Assembly (NCBI RefSeq): GCF_013141765.1 | Contig: NZ_WHOD01000056.1 | Location: 62,001 to 126,000 of the forward strand | DNA length: 64,000 bases | Direction of reading: 5' to 3' | From: Paenibacillus foliorum | GTDB lineage: Bacteria; Bacillota; Bacilli; Paenibacillales; NBRC-103111 | Shown here: positions 8,559 to 15,993 of the stretch, one piece after another | Position numbering within the stretch: position 1 is the stretch's first letter | Layout of the letters: every line of letters begins with the position of its first letter | Notes under the pieces: generated by a model | Databases searched by the model: none | The model's input: only the letters and a program-made list of their open reading frames with translations | Told to the model about the DNA's origin: nothing | Position numbers and translations under genes: made by a program

Positions 8559-9200
8559 TTATAACAAATATTGATAGTTATTTTCTATTGTTGTTCGGAC
8601 ATTAGAAATATGCTGCTTGATGGCTTCCTCCGCTTTCTCTGAGTCATGATTTTTCAAAGTAGTAAAGATCATTTGATGTTCATTAAAGGAACTTTCGTTT
8701 CTCCCAGGAATAAGCAATGTTCGGAATTGGAACCGCATTAACTGCGTTTTTATCATATTCACCATTTCTGTAGCTTGTATATTTCTGGATGCTTTGTAGA
8801 TGATGCTATGGAATTCCTTATTTAATTTTGAATATTCGTCAAACTGATTTTGCTTCAGGAAATCTCCCATTCTTAATAAGAGCTGCTCCAGTGCATCAAC
8901 TTCTGCGTCCGTAATATGTTTGGCTGCCGATCTAGCAATCAGACCTTCCAAAGCCTCTCTTATTTCAAGATAGTTTTTCACTTCTTCCAAAGTAAACGAT
9001 TTAATGGTCGCTCCTTTGTTATTTTCAATTTTGACCAAATTCTCCTGCTCCAGCTTCAATAAAGCCTTTTTCACAGTATTTCGGCTTACGCTTATCAATT
9101 CCGATAGCTGGCTTTCAATCAGCTTTTGAGTCGGTTTGAAGGTTCCATCCAAAATTCGTTCGCGAATATATTTATAGGCATACTCAGTTTGATTGCTCAT
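8559..9200 (-). CDS. GntR-family (FCD/FadR subfamily) transcriptional regulator
   Basis: This 213-residue protein has an N-terminal winged helix (YIRERILDGTFKPTQKLIESQLSELISVSRNTVKKALLKLEQENLVKI in outline) and an all-helical FCD ligand domain. The FCD metal-site residues are suggested by LNKEFHSIIYKAS and FNEHQMIFTTLKNHD, and ending on AIKQHISN. The ATG follows AGGGGAA. It is transcribed in the same direction as the catabolic operon from its own promoter, which also carries TTGT-ACAA palindromes. It is therefore the likely local regulator, probably a repressor released by a carboxylic acid. Confidence 0.9.
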   Translation of the reverse strand: MSNQTEYAYKYIRERILDGTFKPTQKLIESQLSELISVSRNTVKKALLKLEQENLVKIENNKGATIKSFTLEEVKNYLEIREALEGLIARSAAKHITDAEVDALEQLLLRMGDFLKQNQFDEYSKLNKEFHSIIYKASRNIQATEMVNMIKTQLMRFQFRTLLIPGRNESSFNEHQMIFTTLKNHDSEKAEEAIKQHISNVRTTIENNYQYLL

Positions 9201-9239
9201 TATTATTTCCCCTATGTTTTGTTATTTGATTAGACAATT

Positions 9240-9293
9240 TTGTAATACAATTTTGTTCACAATTATCGTACGTATTTTTTTACCTGTTGTCAA
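9240..9293 (-). promoter_or_regulatory. Promoter and operators of the GntR gene
   Basis: Minus strand: TTGACA (9293-9288), a 17-nt spacer, then TACGAT (9270-9265). Downstream lie TTGT-TC-ACAA (9253-9262) and the palindrome TTGTA-A-TACAA (9240-9250). Half-sites match those at 4325 and 8466, which points to autoregulation. Confidence 0.6.
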
Positions 9294-9425
9294 TGAGCAA
9301 TTGAATGCGTGTATAGGAATTTTCCCCAGAAGTATAGACTTATAATAATCCAGAGTTTATACTGCTATTATAAGGAACCCGCTTTAAGGGAACCCTTATT
9401 TAAAAGAATCTACATACGTATAACC

Positions 9426-9447
9426 GACACCCTATGGTGTCTTTTTT
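9426..9447 (+). terminator. Terminator-like hairpin in the leader of the DUF2536 gene
   Basis: GACACC, loop CTAT, GGTGTC and then six T residues make a compact intrinsic terminator. It lies only 33 nt before the DUF2536 start codon and no plus-strand gene precedes it, so it may act as an attenuator or end a short upstream transcript. Confidence 0.55.
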
Positions 9448-9480
9448 GTTTGGCATCCCCCACTTCAGGAGTGATAGACA

Positions 9481-9687
9481 ATGGAATTCATACTGGATAA
9501 AATGGAAACCAAGATCGAGTTTTTTGAAGCTTACGATCTTACAACGCTTGAACGAAAAATGGAAGAGCAAATCAACATGAATAAAGCATTGCTGCTGGAT
9601 GTGCACTCTGTTCAGCATCATGTTACCTTCGACCCCAACCGGAACAAGATGTTATACACCGCCCTGATACACTATAAAGTGAAATAA
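9481..9687 (+). CDS. DUF2536 family small protein
   Basis: This 68-residue protein starts at an ATG preceded by AGGAGTGA. The body DKMETKIEFFEAYDLTTLE, followed by a helix and NKALLLDVHSVQHHVTFDP, matches my memory of the DUF2536 family of Bacillales. Function is unknown. It stands alone on the plus strand between two minus-strand units, behind a terminator-like leader hairpin. Confidence 0.75.
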   Translation: MEFILDKMETKIEFFEAYDLTTLERKMEEQINMNKALLLDVHSVQHHVTFDPNRNKMLYTALIHYKVK

Positions 9688-9951
9688 ATAGCTCTTATTC
9701 TTCATAAAAAAACCGCCTTGCAGCGTCCTTGGTTTACGATCTACGTTTGTGCGTTTTGGAGGGATGGATGTGGGATTCCGGCCGCTGTGAACTCATGTTC
9801 CTTTGAATTTATGGCTTGGGAGCAGTTGGAACATGATCTTCCAAGGTGGACGCTCACGCTCCTCCACCCCACGCTATCAGCTAAAATGTATCTAAGGGAA
9901 AAATGGCTCTAACGATCATAGTAGAGAGTACTCGAGGAAAGCACCCTAGTA

Positions 9952-10141
9952 ACGTACGGAAGTACTTGTTCCTTTATCGTCTGGGAAGCACCAAAAACAG
10001 AGAAGTAACGGAACTGCTGGTTCCTTTATTTCTCTGTTTTTGTGCATAGCGCTCCCATTCTGCCTAAATAAAGGAATTCCGGCTTCCGTTGTCGTCTTAA
10101 TTGGAAGCAGCAGATTGAATAAAGGAACTCTCAGTTCCGCT
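9952..10141. repeat. Cluster of four short intergenic repeats (CGGAA-N7-TTCCTTTAT)
   Basis: The motif CGGAA-N7-TTCCTTTAT occurs four times in 190 bp: plus orientation at 9952-9977 and 10005-10030, inverted at 10067-10090 and 10118-10141. The spacer is 7 nt in every copy although its sequence differs. No open frame with a ribosome binding site overlaps. This looks like a small dispersed intergenic repeat family. Confidence 0.7.
9991..10042. repeat. Long imperfect hairpin around the second repeat copy
   Basis: CAAAAACAGAGAA (from 9992) and TTCTCTGTTTTTG (to 10042) are inverted copies that enclose repeat copy 2, whose own GGAAC/GTTCC can pair inside. The transcript of either strand could fold into a stem of about 18 pairs. 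Confidence 0.6.
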
Positions 10142-10163
10142 CAACTATTCATGATATCTTAAT

Positions 10164-10202
10164 AAAAAGCAGCCCCTGTTTGTTCACAGGGACTGCTTTT
10201 TT
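10164..10202. terminator. Bidirectional intrinsic terminator
   Basis: AAAAAGCAG-CCCTGT pairs with ACAGGG-CTGCTTTTTT around a short loop, with A and T runs on either side. It can end transcripts from both directions. From here to 10437 I see no gene, only A/T-rich spacer. Confidence 0.75.
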
Positions 10203-10437
10203 GGGAGAATAACCATCAACATCTAAATATCAAAGACATGGTCGCAGGCGCGTCATTTGACACCTTTCCTATGAGAAGCAGAAAATGCAAAAGTAGAGAT
10301 GATTCCTGCTAGAAGAAATAATTCCGATATTAAAGAAACACTGCGTCTAATCATTGTTATCTTTCACTCGCCTTTCCAATCCTTTACCTTATCGTTCCTT
10401 CTTATCTACTTTAAGTCTATTTCAACAAAAAAAAAAT

Positions 10438-10451
10438 CCCCCATTTGGGGG
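10438..10451 (-). terminator. Terminator after the 60-aa basic protein gene
   Basis: CCCCC-ATTT-GGGGG, flanked on the left by a run of ten A residues, reads on the minus strand as a GC hairpin followed by a long T tract. It lies about 45 nt past the stop codon at 10497. Confidence 0.75.
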
Positions 10452-10478
10452 AGTACCCGCAAAAAATGGGAGATAATT

Positions 10479-10502
10479 TGGTGGTAGTTCAATACCCTAC
10501 CC
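10479..10502 (-). other. 3' hairpin-like element A (related to elements at 10862 and 11430)
   Basis: The minus strand reads GTAGGGTATTGAACTACCACC across the stop codon of the 60-aa gene. The core GGG-AT(T/C)GAA(C/T)TA is shared with two other sites, each at the 3' end of a minus-strand frame. Confidence 0.4.
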
Positions 10503-10679
10503 TTCGGATTTGTTACTTTTATTACTGCTTGTGGTCGTTGCTCCATCCGCTTTCTTAGTACCCTTGCTGGTATAAGGCTTCGGAGCGTTCTTGGCTCTAT
10601 TGGCACTAGCTTGCCATCGGTTCCAGCCCTTACGGTCTGTTCCTCTACCTGTTCCGCCTTTACCCTTAGCTTTACTCAA
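10497..10679 (-). CDS. Small basic protein, unknown function
   Basis: This 60-residue frame starts at TTG (10679), with ACGGAGTGATG about 5-8 nt upstream. The product is rich in Lys, Arg, Gly and Ser: it begins MSKAKGKGGTGRG, has a WNRWQASANRAKN segment and ends in a Ser/Asn/Lys tail. It is probably disordered and nucleic-acid binding by composition, which is inference. A ribosome binding site, its own terminator and the biased composition support a real gene. I do not recognise a named family. Confidence 0.6.
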   Translation of the reverse strand: MSKAKGKGGTGRGTDRKGWNRWQASANRAKNAPKPYTSKGTKKADGATTTSSNKSNKSEG

Positions 10680-10905
10680 ATTACATCACTCCGTTATTGT
10701 TTGTATATGAAAATAACCTGACCTAGGTTAGTTTTATCCTTATTGCTTAATTATTTAATCAAGCATGAAGAAATATACCTCATAGCACACCGCATGTACA
10801 GAACAAAGCTCCAATAACGCTAAATTTTCTTTAATCGGTGTCGACCCTGATAGATACACTCGGGGCTGGGGGATAATTCAATCCCTTATGCCCCATTTTT
10901 CACAT
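10680..10905. other. Intergenic spacer with hairpin element B
   Basis: The only structure I see is at 10862-10894: GGGGCT-GGGGGAT, loop, ATCCC-TTAT-GCCCC, just after the GNAT stop codon on the minus strand. Its plus-strand side is followed by ATTTTT. The rest is A/T-rich and holds the upstream region of the 60-aa gene. Confidence 0.5.
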
Positions 10906-11382
10906 CTAATTATAGGACATCCAAATCGTATTCCCCACAACCTCAAAGCCCTGCTTGTACCAGAAATTCTTCGATTTCTCAATCGAATATACATACATTT
11001 TTCTATTAGGGTACTTCACTTTAAGCCAATCTATAAAGAACTTTGCATAGCCCTTGCGTTCAAATTCCTTCAGCACATCCAAAGCTTCTATAAATACAAT
11101 ATCGGTTTTATTTTTAATATCAATGTAGAAATCTTTTTCCAGGTATTTATCCTCAATGTCGAAATAATCGGTTTCTGCTTTATGAATTAACTGCTTCCCG
11201 CTATTGTACTCCCATATCACACCATACCCGACCATGGTATTGTCATCTTCAATGATATAAATATTATCAGGAATTTCCGAGACATCTTTCTTGCTCAATT
11301 CCGCCGCATGGTAAGTAGATTTTATTTCACTTAATTGGGCTTGCATTTCTTGATCAAATGGTTTTGCAGTAATCGTAGGCAT
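10906..11382 (-). CDS. GNAT-family N-acetyltransferase
   Basis: This 158-residue single-domain protein carries the GNAT core: TMVGYGVIWEYN (beta 2-3), IVFIEALDVLKEFERKGYAK (beta 4 and the acetyl-CoA pyrophosphate loop, here a variant FERKGYAKFF), and a C-terminal YSIEKSKNFWYKQGFEVVG, typical of the last strand with its YxxxGF motif. The ATG follows AAGGAGA. The substrate is not evident; amine or peptide N-termini are usual in this fold. It stands alone among small genes. Confidence 0.85.
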   Translation of the reverse strand: MPTITAKPFDQEMQAQLSEIKSTYHAAELSKKDVSEIPDNIYIIEDDNTMVGYGVIWEYNSGKQLIHKAETDYFDIEDKYLEKDFYIDIKNKTDIVFIEALDVLKEFERKGYAKFFIDWLKVKYPNRKMYVYSIEKSKNFWYKQGFEVVGNTIWMSYN

Positions 11383-11429
11383 GGCTAATCTCCTTTTACT
11401 TGTTATAGCGTGTATAGTCTCCTAAGAAA

Positions 11430-11463
11430 AAGAAGCAGGGTGCTAGTTCGATCCCTACTTCTT
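11430..11463 (-). terminator. Hairpin element C / terminator with tRNA T-arm-like loop
   Basis: On the minus strand AAGAAG-T-AGGG pairs with CCCT-G-CTTCTT and is followed by TTTCTT. The loop, ATCGAACTAGCA, gives the plus strand a TAGTTCGATCCC string that resembles a tRNA T arm. No acceptor, D or anticodon arm is present. Confidence 0.55.
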
Positions 11464-11507
11464 CTAGTTTAATCAGTATCGTCTATTAACATTAAGCGTA
11501 TTTAAGA

Positions 11508-11573
11508 CTAACTTATTAGCTTCCTGCCGTCAAATCTGTATGCCTCAATCTCTAAATCAATTTCACGCGACAT
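11508..11573 (-). CDS. Possible 21-residue small ORF
   Basis: An ATG at 11573 follows a strong GAGGAGTGAGC site at a good distance and opens a frame of 21 codons (MSREIDLEIEAYRFDGRKLI, then one Ser and TAG). It is too short for homology calls. It could be a leader peptide, a true small protein or the surviving N-terminus of a decayed gene. The ribosome binding site is the main support. Confidence 0.35.
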   Translation of the reverse strand: MSREIDLEIEAYRFDGRKLIS

Positions 11574-11716
11574 GGCGCTCACTCCTCTTTTTTCAGTAGT
11601 CTGTTTGGACTCTAAAAAATAGCAATCATCCCACCTTATGACGTGTAGTAAAACCCCTTTATTTATTCAACAAGCTGGCGATAAATTCTATAATTTTAAC
11701 CATAATAAGGAAATAG

Positions 11717-11776
11717 AAAAAAAGGCCCTTCTTTCAATTTAATTCCACTTCAGAATTTGATTTGAAAGAAGCGCCC
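11717..11776 (-). terminator. Terminator of the LuxR-family gene
   Basis: Minus strand: GGGCGCTTCTTTCAA pairs with TTGAAAGAAGGGCC across a ~24-nt loop and is followed by seven T residues. It begins 11 nt after the stop codon of the LuxR-family gene. Confidence 0.7.
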
Positions 11777-11787
11777 TATCCAATGGC

Positions 11788-14331
11788 TTATATCAATATG
11801 TTTATTTCTTTGGCGCGCTGGAGCGCCTGCACTCGATTGTTTACGCTAAGCTTTCTATACAAGTTTTTAATATGCGACTTTACGGTTTCACCCGTGATGT
11901 TCAGACGAAGAGCGATTTCCTTGTTCGACAATCCATCTGCGACCAACAGTACAATTCTCGTTTCCTGCTCGGTTAGCAGTTCTTTAAGAGACAGATCCTC
12001 TTCTGGCGTGATGTTCAAAGCTTGAAGCAGCTGCTTCACATAAGCCAAGGGAGCCGAGGGAGCTCTTAATCGACTGTTCAAATAATCAGACAGCATAGCC
12101 GCCATCATTGTGCCTTCATCAATAAAACTGCGGATGTACCCTTCTGGTTCCGCCAAGTGCAGCGCTGTCTCCAGTTGAACAAAAGCAGCCTCTGCTTGCC
12201 CCGAGCGATGAAGCGTCAAACTTTGCAAAATTAATACCTTGATTCGATCCCGGAGACGATCTTCCTTGTATAATAGCTCATACAACCGTTCCAATAGATA
12301 CAACGATTCTTCGACGCGTCCGCACGCTGCAAGCACTCTAGCGAAAGCTAGATGCTCTACCATACGAAACAGCGAAACCTCATCCGTATGCGCCAGACCA
12401 CATTTCTCCATCCAACGCATTGCATCTTGGACTGAGCCTTGCTGTAGAGATAGACAAGCTTGTTCTGCTTCAATATTCAGCATAAATAATTCATACTCGG
12501 GGGAGATAATCTGCGACTTCAACTGCGTGAGCAGCTCAGAGGCTCGGCTTGAATTTCCTTGAGCTTGCTGAATCCGCGAAGCGCTGATCGAAATTTGAAT
12601 CAAAATCCGTGCAAAAGGCTGAATATCCTTGCGTCCCAGTGCCTGACTTATATAAAACTCTGCTTCTTCCAACCGATTCCACTCATACAGCAATTTACTG
12701 TAAGAAGCATATAAACTTCCATTAAAAGGATACTCCTTCTTGGCGCCCCAAGCTTTAATCCATTTAAACAAAAATATATCCGCGGCATGAAGATCGTTGA
12801 TAAACGCCAAATGGTCATCAAACGAATCATAGCCTTGATATCTGTTCCGCCCCATAGTTTGAAAGAAACTACCTTCCGGCATATATCGCTCAACTAACTC
12901 TAAATATTCAGAGGTTCGCTCCAAATCCTTTTGAAGATAAGTAGTAATCGAACTGAAGAAGTAGATATTGCCCATTGCCTGATGCCATTGCTCATCACTC
13001 AATTCCCCCTGCATCCCTTGAAATCTCATCCTTGCTTGACCCACTCTTCTAAAAGCGGCTTCCCATTCTCCGACCCCCAGCAACACGGAGATGTAGAACA
13101 TTTCAATCATAGGCTTCTCAACAAAGGAATTTTCCGGTAAAACAGTTATCCATCTATTCAATGCAACACTCTTTGATTGCACCAAGGTATGAAGATTTTC
13201 CTCGATCAACCGAACGGCATCTGCATACTGTTTTCCCTCTAAGAAATGCTCCACCGCTTCTTCTTTAAATCCATGGCTCTCCAACCAATGCGCCGCATGA
13301 ATATGCGCTTGCATCCATTTTGCAGGATCTGTTTGGAATAATATACGTTGCAAAAAATCGGAAAACAAATGATGATACCTATACCAATTTCTTTTATCAT
13401 CTAAAGGGATGGTGAACAAATTCAGCTGCTCTAGCTTTTCCAATTGTTCTTGACTGTTCATTTGACCCGTTACAGCCTGACATAATGTACGGTTCATACG
13501 ACTTAGAATGGATGTTTCCAATAAAAAAGCGCGCATGGACTCCGATTGATGATGAAGCACCTCTTCCAGCAAATAATCGGATATATCGTGCTGCTGACCG
13601 CTAAATCGATGAATGGATTCAGCTATATTATCGCTGCGTTTCAGAGAAATCGCCGCCAGCTGCAGCCCACTGATCCAACCCTCTGTGCGATGGAACAGCT
13701 CTGTCACTTGCTCCTTCGTTAGCATCAAATCTGTTGTATCCTGAAAAAAGACAAGTCCCTCATCCAGTTGAAAACGCAAATCCTGCATAATAATTCGATG
13801 TAATTCACCTTTTACCAGAAGTCGAGCGGTAGGAATGGCCAAATCAGAACGACTGGCCACATAAAAATGAATATGCGGGGGCAAATGCTCAAGAAGATAG
13901 ATCAATGTATGGTGAATCGCAGGGAGCTCGATAAGATGATAATCATCGAGAATGATCACCAGTTCCCCGGTTAATCCATTCAGCTCATTTAAGAGTGCCA
14001 TGGTCGCAGGCTCCATATACATCGAAGGGCCTTTCTCAAGAAGAGCTCCCATCGCACCGCCAAAGCCGGGAACTACCTCCTGAATAGAAGCAGTGACATA
14101 CCTCCAAAACCGAATCCAGTCATTATCCAGCTTATCTAGCGAAACCCATGCCACAAGTGCATTGCATTGCTTCACCCATTCACTTAACACTGTTGTTTTT
14201 CCGTAACCGGCCTGTGCGGAAACAAGCGTCAACTTGGCTTTCATTCCTTCATTAAGCTTGTTAATCAGCCTCGGCCGAGATACCAAAGAGGTACGAATTG
14301 AAGGGATATGGAGTTTAGTAGATACAATCAT
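11788..14331 (-). CDS. MalT-like (LAL) LuxR-family transcriptional activator
   Basis: I chose the ATG at 14331, preceded by ACGGAGGG at 7-8 nt; an earlier in-frame ATG at 14376 has no such site. The ~847-residue product has a STAND/AAA ATPase at the N-terminus with Walker A SAQAGYGKTTVLSEW (near residue 38) and Walker B LVIILDDYHLI, a long TPR-like helical middle, and a C-terminal LuxR helix-turn-helix (LLVADGLSNKEIALRLNIT, then VKSHIKNLYRKLSV). Proteins of this layout are large ATP-dependent activators that switch on with a ligand. It is monocistronic and no target is evident nearby. Confidence 0.93.
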   Translation of the reverse strand: MIVSTKLHIPSIRTSLVSRPRLINKLNEGMKAKLTLVSAQAGYGKTTVLSEWVKQCNALVAWVSLDKLDNDWIRFWRYVTASIQEVVPGFGGAMGALLEKGPSMYMEPATMALLNELNGLTGELVIILDDYHLIELPAIHHTLIYLLEHLPPHIHFYVASRSDLAIPTARLLVKGELHRIIMQDLRFQLDEGLVFFQDTTDLMLTKEQVTELFHRTEGWISGLQLAAISLKRSDNIAESIHRFSGQQHDISDYLLEEVLHHQSESMRAFLLETSILSRMNRTLCQAVTGQMNSQEQLEKLEQLNLFTIPLDDKRNWYRYHHLFSDFLQRILFQTDPAKWMQAHIHAAHWLESHGFKEEAVEHFLEGKQYADAVRLIEENLHTLVQSKSVALNRWITVLPENSFVEKPMIEMFYISVLLGVGEWEAAFRRVGQARMRFQGMQGELSDEQWHQAMGNIYFFSSITTYLQKDLERTSEYLELVERYMPEGSFFQTMGRNRYQGYDSFDDHLAFINDLHAADIFLFKWIKAWGAKKEYPFNGSLYASYSKLLYEWNRLEEAEFYISQALGRKDIQPFARILIQISISASRIQQAQGNSSRASELLTQLKSQIISPEYELFMLNIEAEQACLSLQQGSVQDAMRWMEKCGLAHTDEVSLFRMVEHLAFARVLAACGRVEESLYLLERLYELLYKEDRLRDRIKVLILQSLTLHRSGQAEAAFVQLETALHLAEPEGYIRSFIDEGTMMAAMLSDYLNSRLRAPSAPLAYVKQLLQALNITPEEDLSLKELLTEQETRIVLLVADGLSNKEIALRLNITGETVKSHIKNLYRKLSVNNRVQALQRAKEINILI

Positions 14332-14586
14332 GGGAATACCCTCCGTGTTTAAAGCATCAAGCCACTTTCCATACAATCCGATTGCCTTCTCTGTCTGTTG
14401 ATGCTCCGTTATTGTTTATCGAGAACTGTACAACATCATCTTTAGTATGTAAAGAATATTTCAAGATGAATTCAGTTTTGAATTTGAATGTTTACTTCAA
14501 CTATTACGCTCCCGAGTCTGATTAGTTGCAAACATGCTGCATCATTTTAATAGCAGCTTTGTCCAACTTCCTGTCATCATAAAATA
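14332..14586. other. Intergenic region upstream of the LuxR-family gene
   Basis: This A/T-rich spacer precedes the MalT-like gene and must hold its promoter. I see no clear -35/-10 pair, palindrome or small ORF with a ribosome binding site. Confidence 0.5.
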
Positions 14587-14619
14587 GATCCCTCAAGCTG
14601 TTTCATTGCTTGAGGGATC
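14587..14619 (-). terminator. Terminator downstream of the MFS gene
   Basis: GATCCCTCAAGC, a 9-nt loop and GCTTGAGGGATC form a perfect 12-bp stem about 50 nt after the MFS stop codon. The T tract on the minus-strand side (TATTTTAT) is modest. Confidence 0.65.
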
Positions 14620-14670
14620 ATGCGCCAACATTTTCAGCAAAACAGTTACAGCCCCTGCTCTTCAAAAAAT

Positions 14671-15993
14671 CTAATTCGTCTTAGCCCTCTCACCCCGATT
14701 TTCAGCAAAACCTCGGGACAATGGCAATCCGATTACCGCCATAACGATCAAACAATAGAACAGCCAGTGATAGTCCAGCATCAGGCTGACCATTACCGAA
14801 GCAGCCATCCCACCTATATAACGAAAGGTTGAGAATATCCCTGAAGCCACACCGGACATTTCCTTGGGCACCGCTTGCATCGATGCAGCCTGCATGGAGG
14901 GCGTCCCGATCCCAGCTCCAATACCTCCTACAAGCAATACAACCGCTATGTACAAAAATGTCGGATATTGATAGATGCCCAAAAATCCAATCACCGCCGC
15001 TCCCGAAATCAGGAATGACAGCAATACCAGCTTCTTCTTCCCAAGCTTCTCGGTCAAAGAGCCTCCGAACCATGAGCAGGCCGACATCGCTAATGAAAAA
15101 ATAAACAGCAGAACCCCGACGGTTTGTACAGAATAATGGTATGTCTTTTGCAGCAGCACAGGCATGACTAAAATCGTACTGTACATGATCGCGTTGCTTA
15201 GTAAAATAGCCAGGTTCGCACTGGTGAACATTGGGATTTTAAATAAAGTAAATTGAATCAACGGCTCCCTACACCGCAATTCCTGGCGTATAAACAGAAA
15301 AACTGTAACAGCTAGTATAGCCATCGTCCACACATTGAAATATTCAGGATGGGTGACGCTAAGAGTCAATATGGTTAACCCGATAATCAAATACACCGAG
15401 CCTAGAATATCCAATGATATCCCCGTGCTATTGCGAGTACCGGGCAAATAGATGTAAGCCGCAACTAAACTAAAAAGAGCGAACGGAATGTTGATCCAGA
15501 ATATGGACGTCCACCCTAATGAACCTATAAGGACAGAACCGATTAAAGGCCCTATGGCTGCACCTAGTCCCATTAGCAGTCCGAACATTCCGAATGTCTG
15601 GGCCAGCTTTTCCTTCGGAACCACATCTCGAATCAGTGCGCTCGCATTTGGGGCCGCTATGGCTCCTCCAATCGCCTGAAGCGCACGGAATATAATGAGC
15701 CAAATCAGATTGAACGAAAACATGCAGGCTGCCGCAGCAACTAGAAACAGCAGCATACCTAGCAGGAACATCGTTCGTTTCCCGTAAATATCGCCCATTT
15801 TTCCGGCAATCGGTTGTAAGGCGGCCATAACAATCAAGTAAATCGTAATCACCCAAGAGGCTTGTGATAGAGGGACGCCAAGAGCGTCCGCAATAGTTGG
15901 CAAACCTACGGCAATCATGGTGGAGTTAACAGGAACCAAGAAGGTTCCTGTTAAAATAGATAATAAGACGAGCCGGTAATTAGAATTGGCCAA
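14671..15993 (-). CDS. MFS drug efflux transporter, DHA2 (EmrB/QacA) type
   Basis: This product of ~440 residues has many transmembrane helices. TFLVPVNSTMIAVGLPTIAD in helix 1 and WVITIYLIVMAALQPIAGKMGDIYGKR (the loop 2-3 signature G-x-D-x-x-G-x-K/R) are typical of the DHA2 drug:proton antiporters. The start is probably the TTG at 15993, placed 9 nt after AAGGGAG; an earlier TTG at 16002 abuts that site directly. The start overlaps the end of the PEP-utilising gene by 14 bp, so translation is coupled. Co-expression with a rifampin-phosphotransferase-like enzyme suggests an antibiotic defence unit. Confidence 0.92.
   Translation of the reverse strand: MANSNYRLVLLSILTGTFLVPVNSTMIAVGLPTIADALGVPLSQASWVITIYLIVMAALQPIAGKMGDIYGKRTMFLLGMLLFLVAAAACMFSFNLIWLIIFRALQAIGGAIAAPNASALIRDVVPKEKLAQTFGMFGLLMGLGAAIGPLIGSVLIGSLGWTSIFWINIPFALFSLVAAYIYLPGTRNSTGISLDILGSVYLIIGLTILTLSVTHPEYFNVWTMAILAVTVFLFIRQELRCREPLIQFTLFKIPMFTSANLAILLSNAIMYSTILVMPVLLQKTYHYSVQTVGVLLFIFSLAMSACSWFGGSLTEKLGKKKLVLLSFLISGAAVIGFLGIYQYPTFLYIAVVLLVGGIGAGIGTPSMQAASMQAVPKEMSGVASGIFSTFRYIGGMAASVMVSLMLDYHWLFYCLIVMAVIGLPLSRGFAENRGERAKTN

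Noticed and set aside
9718..9912. 64-codon plus-strand open frame
   Set aside because: No ribosome binding site, no recognisable composition, and it lies in repeat-containing intergenic DNA.
10299..10606. Short open frames on both strands
   Set aside because: They have no good start signals and are shadows around the 60-aa gene and its terminator.
11430..11463. tRNA-like TTCGATCCC string
   Set aside because: Only a T-loop-like string is present; there is no acceptor stem, D arm, anticodon arm or CCA context, and the minus strand folds into a simple terminator hairpin.
12239..12562. 107-codon plus-strand frame inside the LuxR-family gene
   Set aside because: Antisense shadow of a well-supported coding region; no ribosome binding site.
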